Shown piece by piece: positions 46,777 through 58,375 of a stretch of DNA of 64,000 nt. The notes below the pieces were generated by a model, which was not told where the DNA came from, ran no database searches, and was given only the letters and a program-made list of their open reading frames with translations. Positions within the stretch are counted from its first letter, which is position 1. Each line of letters begins with the position of its first letter. The DNA comes from Gigaspora rosea (taxonomy: Eukaryota; Glomeromycota; Glomeromycetes; Diversisporales; Gigasporaceae): contig QKWP01000106.1 in the NCBI GenBank assembly GCA_003550325.1, positions 445,027 through 509,026 on the forward strand, written 5' to 3'. The position numbers and the translations under genes were made by a program.

Positions 46777-47720
46777 ATGACAAAAAAAAAAAATAAATCC
46801 AAAAAAAACGAAACCAAAAAAATTAAAAAAATGAAACCAAAAAAAATAAACTATTATATTCTTTATATTTGCTCATATTTGCTTATATTCGTCTATATTC
46901 ACTTATATTCGCTACTTCTTGCAAAGTGCCAGAAAGTTGGATTGTTTTTTTTGCAAAGTTCTGAAAAAAGTAAGGAATAAATAAAATAAAATAAAATAAA
47001 TAAGTAAAAAAAAACAAACAAAAAACAAAAAACAAACCCGAAAAAATAACAAAAAAACAAAAACGAAAAAAAATAAACTATTATATTTCACTCATATTCA
47101 CTTATATTCAATTATATTTATTTATATTCATGACTTCTTGCAAAGAATTAGTGTTCTTGTAAAGTGCCGGAAAGTCAAGTTGTTTTCTTGCTAAGTTTTG
47201 AAAGAAGTAAATGATAAATAAAATAAAATAAAGTTAAAAAAATAAGTAAAAAAAAAAGAAAACAAACAAAAAACAAAAATGTATGCAAACTAAATAAAAA
47301 AAAACAAAGCTCTATATCTCCATTTCGAGTTCGTGTTTTGCAATTCAGAAATCGATGAAGGATTTTGCAAAGTGTGGAATAAAATAAATTAATAAAAATA
47401 AAAACAAAAACAAAAAACATGAAATGAAAAAATAAATAAAACGAAACTTTGTGAAAACTTGCGAATACTTGCGAAAACTAGCATTCTTGAATGTTCGAAA
47501 TTGCTAGAGAAAGGTGTTGTGTGTTCTTGCAAAGTGTCGAAAAGCTGATTTGGCTTGCACAAGTGCTAAAAAGTTATTGAATTTCTTGCAAAGTGCTAGT
47601 AGTAAAGTGTAAAAATAAAGTAAAAAAAATTAAAAAATTTAAATAAAAAAAAACAAAACGAAACTAAAAAAAATGAAACAAAACCAAAAAAAAAACAAAA
47701 GAAAAACAAAGAAACAATGT
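46777..47720. repeat. A-rich degenerate tandem array, about 230-bp units
   Basis: The sequence cttgcaaagtgccagaaagt, an aaataaaataaaataa block and a run of caaaaaacaaaaaac repeat at about 46848-47040 and 47080-47285. More decayed units follow to about 47640. Open frames on either strand here are low-complexity artefacts. Confidence 0.7.
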
Positions 47721-48649
47721 AAAATTGTCCTATGAAAAATTACAGCACGGAATAATACTGAAATACACGGAAAAGTTTGAATATGTGACCACACAAACCT
47801 GCACGTAAATATACACAGGACGATGCACAGGAAAGCAAGTTCATGGCACATAAAAGGGCATGGATTCCGTGCAATGCTGCATGTACTTATGTGCAATTTT
47901 ATGTGTTTTCTCGTGCATTGTCTTGTGCATATTTACATGCAGGAAACATATAATAGCATATGTCCATACATATATACATAATAACATATATCCTATATGC
48001 ATTATTTTATTAACTAAATTTTATTATTTTATTAACTAAATTTTATAAGTTTTATTAACTAAATTTTGTATTTTATTGAATAACTTAATTATTTAATTAT
48101 TTTATTAATTAAATTTTATAATACAAGTAGGTTAATTTAATAATTTACATGTGAATAAGAAAATACTTCTAATTACTAAAACTACCGACTTTAAAAATAA
48201 CCCAGCAACTAATAATATCAAAAAAAAAACAAAGTAATAGTACCAAAATAAAAAGTTTAAAAAAAAAATCAAAATAACTACTCTAGAAATAACTCCAATA
48301 GTGACAACTCCGATTGTGGCAACTCCAATGGCAGTAACTCAAGGGAGAGGCTAAAATGCAATAATATACAGAGAGATAAAAAATAAAAGAAAAAAATAAT
48401 AGTAAAAAAAATAAAGCTGCGATACCACCAAAAATGATGAAAAACATACACCAAAAATGATAGTGATTCCAAAAGAGTAGCTTCCAAGGCAATAACTCTA
48501 AAAAATAGTTTAAACAATTACAATAACTAAAAAAAATTATATAAAAATTAATGAGTTGTAAAAAAAAAATTATAAAAAAATATAAGATGATAAAATGATA
48601 AGAGTAAACAAAAAAAAAAGCAATATGTATTTGCTTACAAATCAAATGT
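47721..48649. other. Low-complexity stretch with short repeats
   Basis: A roughly 22-bp repeat (ttattaactaaattttat) spans 48000-48120. A 15-bp repeat (aactccaatagtgac and variants) spans 48290-48345. Strand-asymmetric A runs make long spurious Phe-rich frames on the minus strand. No gene is seen. Confidence 0.55.
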
Positions 48650-49290
48650 AATTTGTGTGCGTCAATACACAGAAATTATTATTGATAAGTGCAAAAAAAA
48701 AAAACAACAAAATAAATGTTTTTGTGCGCTTCAATGCACAGAATTTATAATCATTAAGAGTCTTAACAATTATCACGTTAATGCATGGAATTATGATCGT
48801 TAAGGATCTTAATGATCATCATGTTAGTATATGAAATTATGATCGTTAAGGATCTTAACAATTGTGACAATTGTGATATCATGCACAAAAATTATGATAG
48901 TTAAGAAACTTAACGATTGTGAAGATCAAGATATTAATGCACTGAAATTATGATCGTTAAGGAGTCTTAACGATTGTGATAGTCATACATTTTGTACAGA
49001 AATGATCGTTTAAGAACCCTAATGATTGTGATGATCATTACGTCAGTGAACTGAAACTTTCGTTAAGAATCTTAATGATTGTGCACGTCAAAGCACGAAA
49101 TTATGATTATGATCGTTAAGAATCTTAACGATTATGCATGTCAGTGCGCAAAAATTATGATCGTTAAGAATCTTAATGATTGTGCACGTTAGTGCACGAA
49201 ATTTATGATTGTTAAGAATCTTAACGATTGTCACGTTAGTGCATGGAAATTATGTGATCATTAAGATTAATACACGTCAATAAATGGTTA
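48650..49290. repeat. Palindromic minisatellite, about 11 units of 45-60 bp
   Basis: Each unit holds a hairpin core of the form gatcgttaagaatcttaacgat followed by a gtgcacgtyagtgcac-like segment and gaaattat. Cores are recognisable near 48752, 48800, 48844, 48898, 48955, 49009, 49063, 49114, 49162 and 49207, with a partial copy near 49255. The hairpin core is better conserved than the spacer. Confidence 0.9.
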
Positions 49291-49652
49291 TAATACTATG
49301 CACGATAGTGCACGGATTTCAATATTTCGTGTGATAACGTGTATTAAATTTTTTGGATGATCAGTTTCCATGCAGTTTCCATGCAGTGATTATGAAACCC
49401 ATGCTTACCCGCATACAATTTCGTATTTTTATATGCATTCCCGTGTATCTAGTTTTTATAGGGTTGATAGAAGATCTAAATTATGAACAAAAAAAAATAA
49501 ACAAAGATCTGATCTGATCTTGTGGTACAATAATCAAAAATCATCGAAACATTTCGAAAATATTAGTCAAACACGTCTTTGATATGATCCAGGTTACAGA
49601 TCTCAAATCCCAAACTATTTTGAAAGTATTCGAAATATTAAAAAAAAAAAAA

Positions 49653-49843
49653 NNNNNNNNNNNNNNNNNNNNNNNNNNNNNNNNNNNNNNNNNNNNNNNN
49701 NNNNNNNNNNNNNNNNNNNNNNNNNNNNNNNNNNNNNNNNNNNNNNNNNNNNNNNNNNNNNNNNNNNNNNNNNNNNNNNNNNNNNNNNNNNNNNNNNNNN
49801 NNNNNNNNNNNNNNNNNNNNNNNNNNNNNNNNNNNNNNNNNNN
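49653..49843. other. Assembly gap (191 undetermined bases)
   Basis: A run of n flanked on the left by poly-A and on the right by poly-T. The flanks suggest that the gap is a collapsed or unsequenced inverted A/T tract. Its true length is unknown. Confidence 0.99.
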
Positions 49844-49954
49844 ATAGTTTATTTTTTTTTTTTTTTTTATTTGGTGATCCGCGTTGAAATTTTTGTGATG
49901 CAGTCAAAACACTATGCAATCGTTAAAGATCTGCTAATTGTCATATATCATTTC

Positions 49955-50240
49955 AAATAATTATGCTTATAATTGATTTATAGATATATATCGTTTCAAA
50001 TAATTATAATTATAATCGATTTATAGATATATAACGATTTAATATAAAAAAATGATATATATCAATCTATATCCAATTAATCGATATATAACGATATTAT
50101 GATATATATCGATTATAGATATATATCGATTTTTATTCAATTAATTGATATATAATGATATTTTAATCGATATATAACGATATTATATAATCGATATAAA
50201 CCGATTAAGTGCTATATATCAATTAATATCTATGTATAAA
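49955..50240. repeat. Cryptic ATCGAT/ATAT simple repeat, second block
   Basis: Repeated tatagatatatatcgattt and cgatatataacgatatta units. It lies directly upstream of the DDE-RecQ gene. Confidence 0.85.
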
Positions 50241-50326
50241 ATTTTTTGATACAAAACATATTTTTAGAATTATTCTACAAACTTTATTACAGTTTTGAGT
50301 TTTATATAAACACATATTAGTGAACA

Positions 50327-52799
50327 ATGAGCTCTCAACAAAAATCTAAATTGAACAATGGTATGAAAAATGTATTACTCAAATGGCAGGAAAAAAACCT
50401 TGATAAAAGATTCAAGAGAAGGATGCCTCGTTAGAGAAATTAAGTTTTGCCTATATACAAACAGCTCCAAGCAATCTCATTTAACACGATCACTCCATCA
50501 AATGCAGGGTACTACCATTATAAAACCAATAATAAAGATGAGTGGATTTCTTTATTGCCTGGATATTCTATTTTTTTTCACTCACAGCAAAAAATCTGGA
50601 AATTCAGTATTATAAAAGAAGGCTATAACCTTAAATTTTTATGGAATATTTATGATAAAATCGATTTTGATTTTCAAGAGTCAAAGGGAACTGGATCTAT
50701 TTATTTTTGTTTCAATAGTGAAATAAAAGCACAATACAATCTACATAGTGTACGTTTGTTACCTACTTTACTGGAATTCAAAGATTCCGAGAATGTTGTA
50801 TTCTTGCAATCAGTTGTTTTAGAACACCATCCTAATATTTTATGTAAAAGTATAACAAAAGCTGAAGAATTAATATGTAGTAGCTTATTAATGCGGGTAG
50901 GAAATTGGACAATGAACTTACAGAAGAAGCTTTGAATAATCCCATGAAGCATAATATATTATTAGAAAAAGACAATAAAATTTTACCACCAAAAAGTACT
51001 CAGGTATTAATGCTTGGTTATAAAGGTCAATCAAAAATCCACAATCTTCAACGACAAATAACTAGACTTAAAAATCGAATAGTGCAGTTAGAAGATGAAT
51101 TAGAAAAAACAGTCACTAGTCTTGATAAAAAGAAATTGTTAGAAGCAAACATCAACAAAGCAATAGAATCTTCTCAGCTTGGCTCTACAATACTAATTTC
51201 AATGAAACAATACCTTTTATTAATACTTATACAACCCTGTCATAACTGCAATAATAATAGTCTTGCAAATAAAATTGTTAGTGTAACATCAAAGGGATTT
51301 CATGTTAAAAGCATTATAGAGTGCACAAAATGTAGTACTATTTTTGAACATACAAGCAAAGAAGAATTTCAATTAGCTAAAGCTGTATCAGCTTCAGGGC
51401 TTGCAGGTGGAATATCTCGCAATGCATTGCAAAGTTCGTTAGCTATAATAGGAATTACGAAAAAAATAAGTTATATGACATATTACCATTATCAAAAAAT
51501 GTATTTTGATCCTCTAAGAGACTGTGCAAAATCTAGTGCAGAAAAAGCATTGAAAAGATGTATTCAACATACATTATTAAATCATAAAACTGCACTAGCT
51601 GTAGGTTTCAATTGTTCATGGTCTCATGTCCGAAATGCAAACCAAGCTAGTAGAAAATTAATATATCAAGATATACCAACCAGTATATATGATACCTTAT
51701 ATATAAATATTGATTTAATCTATAATTAATTTTAATTATGTTAATTTATTATAGATTATTCTCACAAGCCAATTATCGCATTTCATATAGTTGAAAAAAC
51801 TAGATTTCAGAAAAATAAAAAATCAGGACTCATTAAGACCATTCACCAAGAAAATTTTAACAAAACCTCAAAGCAAATGGAACATGCTATATTAATAGAA
51901 GTATTGAATCAAATTACTCCATTATTAGAAGAAGCTGAATTACATTTAGAAATATGTATTGATAGTGATTTAGATTTAAATAAGACCCTTGCAGGTATAC
52001 CCATTATGACTAAAATTTATGCTGACTTAAAACATTTAACACGAAATATTAGAAACTCTATACATAGTAAATATTTATATTTATTTTTTTATTATTACTA
52101 TTTTTTTTTTTGTAAATTAAAATTATTTTTGTTACTTTTTTTTTAGATCAAAAAATGTTCAGTTCCATGTATTCAAAGATCATATAATGCGTTGGTTTCG
52201 TGGATGCATTTATTCAGCAGCTTTTCAAAGAGCAGCACAAGACCATGATGCGCTATCTAAAAATGAAACGAAAGAAATGCAGATAGAAGGCCTTATTAAT
52301 CGTCTACAAAATAATCATTTGGGTTGTTGGCCTGAAATGTGTTGGACAAAGGATAATCCAGAAATCATTTTGCAAGAACCCACTCTTTGTGATTCATCTA
52401 AAGGTCAAATCAATGAATTTCAAAAACTTTTTGAAAGAATTCTTCGTACACCCTGTAGTCAAGGAATTGTTACATTTAATCAGACATCCCAAAATGAAGC
52501 ATTTAATAGGGTAAAACTTGTATATACAGACAAAAAAATTGATTATTGGCAGTCATATTCTGCACGTTATGCAATGGCTATATTATATTACAATGAAGAG
52601 TACACTTACTTATTTCTGAGCTTCGAGAAATCTACTGGGAAGCTATTTGGAATGGAAGATCTACTAAATATTGGTATTATAGAATATGAGCACTCTGCTA
52701 AACAACAGTGGAATGTAGAAAAAATAATGTTAAGGAATAAAATGCAGGCAGAACAATATGCCAATGAACATAAGGAATTAGGTGGTTTTAACTTCGATA
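50327..52799 (+). pseudogene. DDE transposase-like half of the fusion gene
   Basis: This half contains two stops shortly after the start (in the PR-RN segment near 50430), a frameshift near 50910, and another near the intron ending at 52146. The segment YADLKHLTRNIRNSIH and the block MRWFRGCIYSAAFQRA, then GCWPEMCWTKDNPEI, are distinctive and run without break in 52187-52799. The order GF(D/N)CSW, IDSDL, QNEAFNR fits a DDE/D triad spread over about 330 residues. I cannot assign it to a named superfamily from memory, and Mutator-like families are the nearest in layout. Confidence 0.6.
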
Positions 52800-52873
52800 A
52801 GGTAATTACAATTAACATAATATAATTTTGAATATTCAAAAATTTATTTACCATTATAATATAACAATATAGG

Positions 52874-55014
52874 AATTAGTTTCTTATAAATATAAAGCAT
52901 TAGAACAACTTTGCGATAATAAGTTTTGCCCATCCTTTGCTTTTTCGATTGCAGACTTCGATGTAATGGTACAATGTGTTTGCTGCTACTCTTTTCTAAA
53001 GTATTCCAAAGGTCTATGTGCATTGTGTCATATATATCAAATATTTGGTTGGAATAAAAGACTTATAAACTCGAATATAATTCAAGATGAAGTATACCAA
53101 CCTATGAGTTTAGAACAACGTATTGAAACAATTGCAAAAAAAATTTTTAAATATACAAATTTAAGATCAGGACAGATAGAGGCTATAAGATATTATATAG
53201 AAGAAGAAAAAGATACACTTGTAATTATAAAAACTGGGGGCAGAAAATCTTTTTGCTATGTAGCCTCCACGATTCTATTTGATGAACTCACAATTGTTAT
53301 TCCACCACTAAAATTATTAATTCAAAATCAAGTGGTTTGTATAAAATTAAATAGAAAGTTCAAATATTAAATTATAAGTATCTAATCAGTTTTATCTTTA
53401 GGACCATTTTGTTCACTTAGGATTCTATGCGGTGGCTTGTTAACATTATCTCAAGGAACAATCAAATATGAATAAAAGCTTTTTGAGGAGATAGCCTTTG
53501 GCTTTACTTACTTGCTTTATGTTACCCCAGAAAAGTTATTGCTCAATAGATCCCTTAGAAAGTTATGTAATCGCTTGCATGAAAATAACAAACTACAGTT
53601 TGTAATTGATGAAGCTCACTGCATATTTGATTCTTGCCACTTCAGGTAAAAAAGATAAATATAAAACATAAGCAATAACAATAATAATATAAGTAATTAA
53701 AATAAAAAATTTATAGAAAGAGTGGGGAAAATTAGGACTGCTAAAAGAATACTTCCCTAATGTTCAGATTATAGTCCTAACAGCAACTTTATTCTAAAGC
53801 AATGTAGAAACCCTTTGAAATAATTTGAATATTGATGAGACTTGGTTTAGGGTTGTGAGAGGTACTAATTTATTGCGTGAAGAACTACTTTTTTCAGTAC
53901 AAGATTGAAAGGATACAGACCAATTGGAAAGTTTAGTAAATAATATAGGTGAAACTGGTTGTGCAATAATCTATTGTCAACTGTTGATGACTGTTTGAAT
54001 ATTCATGAAATGTTACTTCCGAAGATAAAAATATCAATGGATGTATATAATGATCAGTTGTCAGAAAGAGACAAAAAGGATGCAATAATAAAGTGGAACA
54101 AAGGCCAAACATGTTTATGATTGCAACATCGGCATTTGGCTTGGGTATAGACATGCCTGATATTCGCCTAGTCTTACTTTATAATTTTCCAATGAGTATG
54201 AATAAGTATAAATATTATTATAATTTATAAAATTTTCATTAAATAAAACAAAGCACTTAATACTTCCATAAACAGCTAGTCTTATCCAATATTCTGGTCG
54301 AGCTGGACGAGATCAACAAGAATTCAAATGTATTATTCTTTATTCTAAGAAGGATATTCGTAAAAAATATGCCATAATTGCGGACAATCAGAAAGGTATT
54401 ATTTTCATGTGCTAAAAGTTTATTGAATTGATTCTCAAAACGCATCCAATTTTTGTAGTAATAAAGACAACGACGAGCATCGAGAGCATTATCTAGCCAA
54501 AGCACAACATAAATTATTTGAAGTAGTATACTACTGTACTACTCCCTATGAATGTTAGTTTCAGTTAGTATCAAGATACCATACATAGCCAACAGATCCA
54601 ATTTTACCATTTTGTAATTCCTGTAATAATTGCATCAAACGCGAAAAAGATGTAAAATTAGAAATTTTGAATTTGTTACAAGTAGTAACACAATTATATG
54701 AAAATAATGACAAACCAATCATATCTTTAGATGTGGTAGATATTTTCACATGGCAAAAAATGCTTGACTTCAGGGTAGAAAATTAGAATTAAAAGGTCTT
54801 AATAACTGCCCAAAACCAAAGATTTACATACAAAACTTTTAGCCAAATTGGCCTTAGCAGATCTGGTTTGCCATGGTCTTGTCAAACAGACAATTTGGCT
54901 TGAGCAAAAGGCAAATACAGGTTCCTTGACATATAGTTTAGTAGTAGAGGGTGTAGCAAAAAATGCTAGTTTACTTGCGCAAGAGAAAACTTGGTTATAC
55001 TGGATAAAAATGTA
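52874..55014 (+). pseudogene. RecQ-type helicase half of the fusion gene
   Basis: The motif order is that of superfamily 2 RecQ proteins: the 0/Q motif before Walker A, DEAH in motif II, TAT-like VLTATL, then AFGLG-type and SGRAGRD motifs, and a zinc-binding Cys cluster. RecQ enzymes are 3'-5' DNA helicases of recombination and repair. Here the Walker A Gly is replaced (GGRKS) and several stops lie between motifs, so no ATPase activity is expected. The helicase has no start of its own: reading enters through the phase-0 splice from the transposase-like half. Confidence 0.8.
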
Positions 55015-55500
55015 ATGAAAAAAATTTGTATATTTAGTTTAATAAAAAATAATTTTAAAATATCTAATTTCCTAATGGTCAACCAATGATCACCTGCCAC
55101 ATGATCATAATGATACTGTTCAGTTTTTTTCTTTTTTGTATGAGAATTGTACTGCTCAATTGTTTGGGCACGTAATGCTTCTTTAATTTTCTTTACTCAT
55201 TATTATTGATCAACATTTTCTTACTAAGTATAGATTTGTCTTAAAACTATAAAACATACAGTATGAATACATTAAAATTCCACACAAGTTTTGCAATTAC
55301 CATATAAGTGAAAATAAAAATAAATTGGGTCAATTGCTAATCAGTAAATTCTTAAATAATGTATATTGTAATTTAGATAAATATTATTATAGTTTACAAG
55401 GTTAAAATTATAGTTAATAATAAAAAAATAATTATATAAATATTATTATAGTTTACAAGATTAAAATTATAGTTAATAAAAATAATTATATATCGTTTAC
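55015..55500. other. Non-coding stretch with a small tandem duplication
   Basis: About 55 bp (tattattatagtttacaagg, then ttaaaattatagttaataa) is duplicated at 55380-55490. There are no genes. Confidence 0.5.
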
Positions 55501-55595
55501 TAATAAGATGCATATAAATGTACTAAGCTATATACTGTATACTTGCAACTAATAATTGCAAAACCCGTCATTTAACGATGGGTCCAGTATCTAGT
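55500..55595 (+). mobile_element. Helitron-like 3' terminus
   Basis: A hairpin (acccgtcatttaacgatgggt, with stems acccgtc and gatgggt) at 55563-55583 is followed after seven bases by CTAG and then T, the hairpin plus CTRR-T arrangement of Helitron 3' ends. A related aacccgtcatt sequence preceded by tactagcaaaa lies at 40027-40053. The matching 5' end (TC after an A) cannot be fixed by eye. It could belong to a non-autonomous Helitron or to one that captured the DDE-RecQ gene. Confidence 0.45.
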
Positions 55596-55692
55596 AAATG
55601 GTAGAAATTTCTTAATAAGTATATTTATTTTGCAAATAATACTAAATCACAATCATTCAGAATAATTCATTATTAACTGTGTAATTTATTAT

Positions 55693-57395
55693 TTATACAA
55701 TACCAAAATATTCATTTTCTGATAGATCCATAAGTTTTCTTGAAATTTCTTCAAGTTCAGGACGCTGGTTGGAATCATAATTCCAACATCTTTTGTAGAG
55801 TTGAATGAATGAATTTGGTGTACCTTCTAAAGATATTTTTCTTTCTCCTTTGGATATATAAATAATAATGCCATAAGGGTTTAACGATTGGAATGGCGGT
55901 CTGCCACTTGAAATTTCCCAAAGAATTACCCCAAAGAGATTTCTTGCTACATTTATATGATATGTTTTCGAAACACTGAGGATCAATGTATACTTGCATT
56001 CCATGAACACTAGCATTTGAATTTTTAGATGTCTCGTCTTTTGATAAGCCAAAATCTGCAATCAACCATGAACTAGAATATTTTTGGAGTGCTAAAACAA
56101 AATAATTTTTAATTATAGAATATTAAAATCGTTATCATTTAAAAAAATTTAAGATATCATATCAAATATAGTATATAAAATATATAAAATTCTTTCATCA
56201 ACATAATCAAATTGACGAACACTTACAAGATCTTGATGAATAATATCATTTTTATGTAAGAATTTGAGGCCGTCTAAAATTTCACGGGCCATTCGCAATT
56301 TATTAGTCCATTCAAGCTTTGAAAATTTTATCTTTAAATATTCGCATAAATCACCATTATTTGCAAATTGCAAAACCATATTATAAAACCCTCAATCTAT
56401 TTATGAATAAATTTTTAAGCATTATTTAGTCCATATATAAATATAAAATATAAAATATTCAATTATTATTACTATCCTCGTGTTACTCCATAAAATTTAA
56501 TAATATTTGGGTGTTCGCAAACTTTTTATAAGTTCTTAAATAATTCTTTATTTATTACAAAAGATATTAGCGTTAGCGTTTAGATGAAATTTAATTAAAT
56601 ATAATACAATATGGTTATGCATCATATAAAAAATTAATTCCATTTTTTTAGATTTAATTTCTTTTAGATTTTTTAATAAGTAAATCTTTTAATAGAAAAT
56701 AGAAAATATTCATTTTATTATAAAAGATTTACTAATACGTAAAAAAAGATCTAAAAATCTAAAAAATATTATATAATATTTTTCTAATTGTTAACGATAA
56801 TAACAGATAATCATAAATTTGACGTCCGTATTTAATTATGTAACAGGTAACTATCTACTTTAGCTATCACGATTATTGCGCTGAACATCGATTAAGAATT
56901 GTAAAAGTTCATATAACATCTATCTCTAGTTTTCATTTTCATGAATTTCATGAATTTCATGAAAATCGCACAATGATAAAATGTAATGTTCTATGAACTA
57001 TGTATACTATGTATATGATACAGGACCCATGATTTTAAATGAATTTTTAAATTTTTTAATGAACATAACCTTACCAAAAAAAGTTATAATCGTATCACTG
57101 ATACATTGTCTATGTACTGTACTAAAGAGGCGTAGATTTTTTTTAATTGTTGATTAAGCTAAATATATATAGTGTTGAATTAATTCTTGCATTATTATTG
57201 TAGCAATAATATAATTTCTTACCTCTTTAGCAAATCTTTGAATAGTCTTTTCCTCTATAGATATAATGTTTAATTGCTTAAGAGCAATGGCTAATCCGTA
57301 ATCTTTCCATTTTGCTTTGTATAAAATTCTGAAATACCTTTACCAATTGGCTTATGAACAGAGAATTCAGAATAGTCGTAAGACCTAATGTAACG
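55693..57395 (-). pseudogene. Protein kinase (tyrosine-kinase-like) gene, 3' part, decayed and truncated
   Basis: Read on the minus strand from 57395, the gene starts in mid-exon (RYIRSYDYSEFSVHKPIGKG, then a frame change, YKAKWKDYGLAIALKQLN). This gives the glycine-rich loop and the ATP-binding Lys. After an intron comes CEHPNIIKFYGVTRG, then MVLQFANNGDLCEYLK, REILDGLKFLHKNDIIHQDL (HRD replaced by HQD), a donor gtaagt and, after the intron, HSKNILVH and MIADFGLSKDET (DFG intact). A frame change then leads to FGVILWEISSGRPPF and CWNYDSNQRPELEEI, ending EYFGIV at 55693. This is the kinase style that is massively multiplied in arbuscular mycorrhizal fungi, where copies often carry Sel1 repeats; none is visible here. 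The 5' part is cut off by the MULE at 57396. Confidence 0.85.
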
Positions 57396-57505
57396 AATCC
57401 ACCAGGGTGACCACAAAAATTTCGGGTCACATGATAGCGACGATCATCCTCCGGTCCGCCGACCCTTATGACGATCCAAGAATTTGGGTCATATGAAGGT
57501 CTGTT
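57396..57505 (+). repeat. Left terminal inverted repeat of the 6.6-kb MULE
   Basis: It contains aatccaccaggg, ttcgggtcacatg and a second gggtcatatg copy, pairing with 63880-64000. It is distinctly richer in G and C than its surroundings (ccggtccgccgaccc). Confidence 0.88.
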
Positions 57506-58375
57506 TTTTAAAACTTCTAGCGATGATTTCTCAATAGCTACTTGATCAAATTTAGTAAATTTTTTTTATTTAATTCTATAGTTTTATAAAATTAAAATAA
57601 AAAAAGTTCATTAAATTTTGTTCAGTGGCTATCGAGAAATCATCGTTAAAAGTTTTAAAAAACTTCAAATATCTTAGAAAAAAATCAGTAAATTTTTTAT
57701 TCTTTGAGCTTTAAACAAATATTTCTCGACAACCAGCTATCAGAATTTGATGAAAAAAGAATTACTTTAATTCTATGAGTTCACAGAATTAAAATAAAAA
57801 AAAATTAAGCGAATTTGATAGCAGGTTTTCGAGAAATATTCAGTAAAAGTTAAAAAAAAGTTGGCCGCAGCTTCTTTCTTAAAGACATCTAAATTTTAAG
57901 CGAAGGCTACTTAACATTTACCTGGTCAAATTCGATCAATAATTTTTATTTTAATTCTATAAGCTCATAGAAATAAAATATAAAATAAAAAAAAAACTGA
58001 ACGAATTTGGTCAGGTAAGTGTTAAGTAGTCTTAAATATTTCTCGAAAACTGCTATTCAAATTCGCTCAATTTTTTTTTATTTTAATTCTGTGAACTCAT
58101 AGAATTAAAATAAAAATTTTTTCATCAAATTCTGTAGCTGGTTGTCGAGAAATATTTGTTTAAAGCTCAAAGAAAAATTTTACCAATTTTTTTTGCTTAA
58201 GATATTTAAAGTTTTTTTAAAACTTTTAACGATGATTTCTCAATAGCCACTAAACAAAATTTAATGAACTTTTTTTTATTTTAATTTTATAAAACTATAG
58301 AATTAAAATAAAAAAATTTTACTAAATTTGATCAAGTAGTTATTAAGAAATCATCGATTGAAGTTTTCGAATTTA
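57505..58375. repeat. Long multi-part foldback inside the MULE
   Basis: Nested inverted repeats span the region. The outer pair is gatgatttctcaatagctac (57522) with its inverse gtagttattaagaaatcatc (58338); inner pairs are formed by ttaattctatgagttcacag-type segments and cgagaaatatt/aatatttctcg. The centre lies near 57945. The whole stretch could fold into one large imperfect hairpin. It is non-coding. Confidence 0.8.

Larger units (their letters stand above)
50327..55014 (+). pseudogene. DDE transposase-like / RecQ helicase fusion gene (decayed)
   Basis: ATG 50327 (MSSQQKSKLNNGMKN) opens the gene. N-terminal half: a beta-rich region (50447-50930), a coiled coil (LQRQITRLKNRIVQLEDELE), a CHNC...CTKC finger (51236-51340), then a candidate DDE core with ALAVGFNCSWSHVRNANQ (the Asp expected before CSW is Asn), LEICIDSDLDLNKTLAGIP and NQTSQNEAFNRVKL. 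A phase-0 intron (about 52800-52873) joins this in frame to ELVSYKYKALEQLCD, a CVCCYSF...CALC finger and a RecQ helicase: LRSGQIEAIRYYI (Q motif), KTGGRKSFCYV (Walker A with GKS changed to RKS), LQFVIDEAHCIFDS (DEAH), LSERDKKDA and QYSGRAGRDQQEF (motif VI). The tail has a Cys cluster (FCNSCNNCIK) and a winged-helix-like end, finishing WLYWIKM. Other introns: about 51684-51754, 53331-53402 and 53647-53716. Stops and frameshifts show it is dead. The fusion suggests a transposon whose protein cuts and unwinds DNA, which is inference. Confidence 0.72.

Noticed and set aside
47175-48645. Phe-rich membrane-like frames on the minus strand
   Set aside because: They are translations of A-rich low-complexity arrays and overlap one another in different frames.
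48650-49290. CRISPR array or bacterial terminators (hairpin repeats)
   Set aside because: Units are imperfect, spacers are themselves related, and the surrounding genome is eukaryotic with spliced genes.
54257-54749. Minus-strand frames over the helicase
   Set aside because: They overlap plus-strand RecQ motifs (SGRAGRD) and have no domain of their own.
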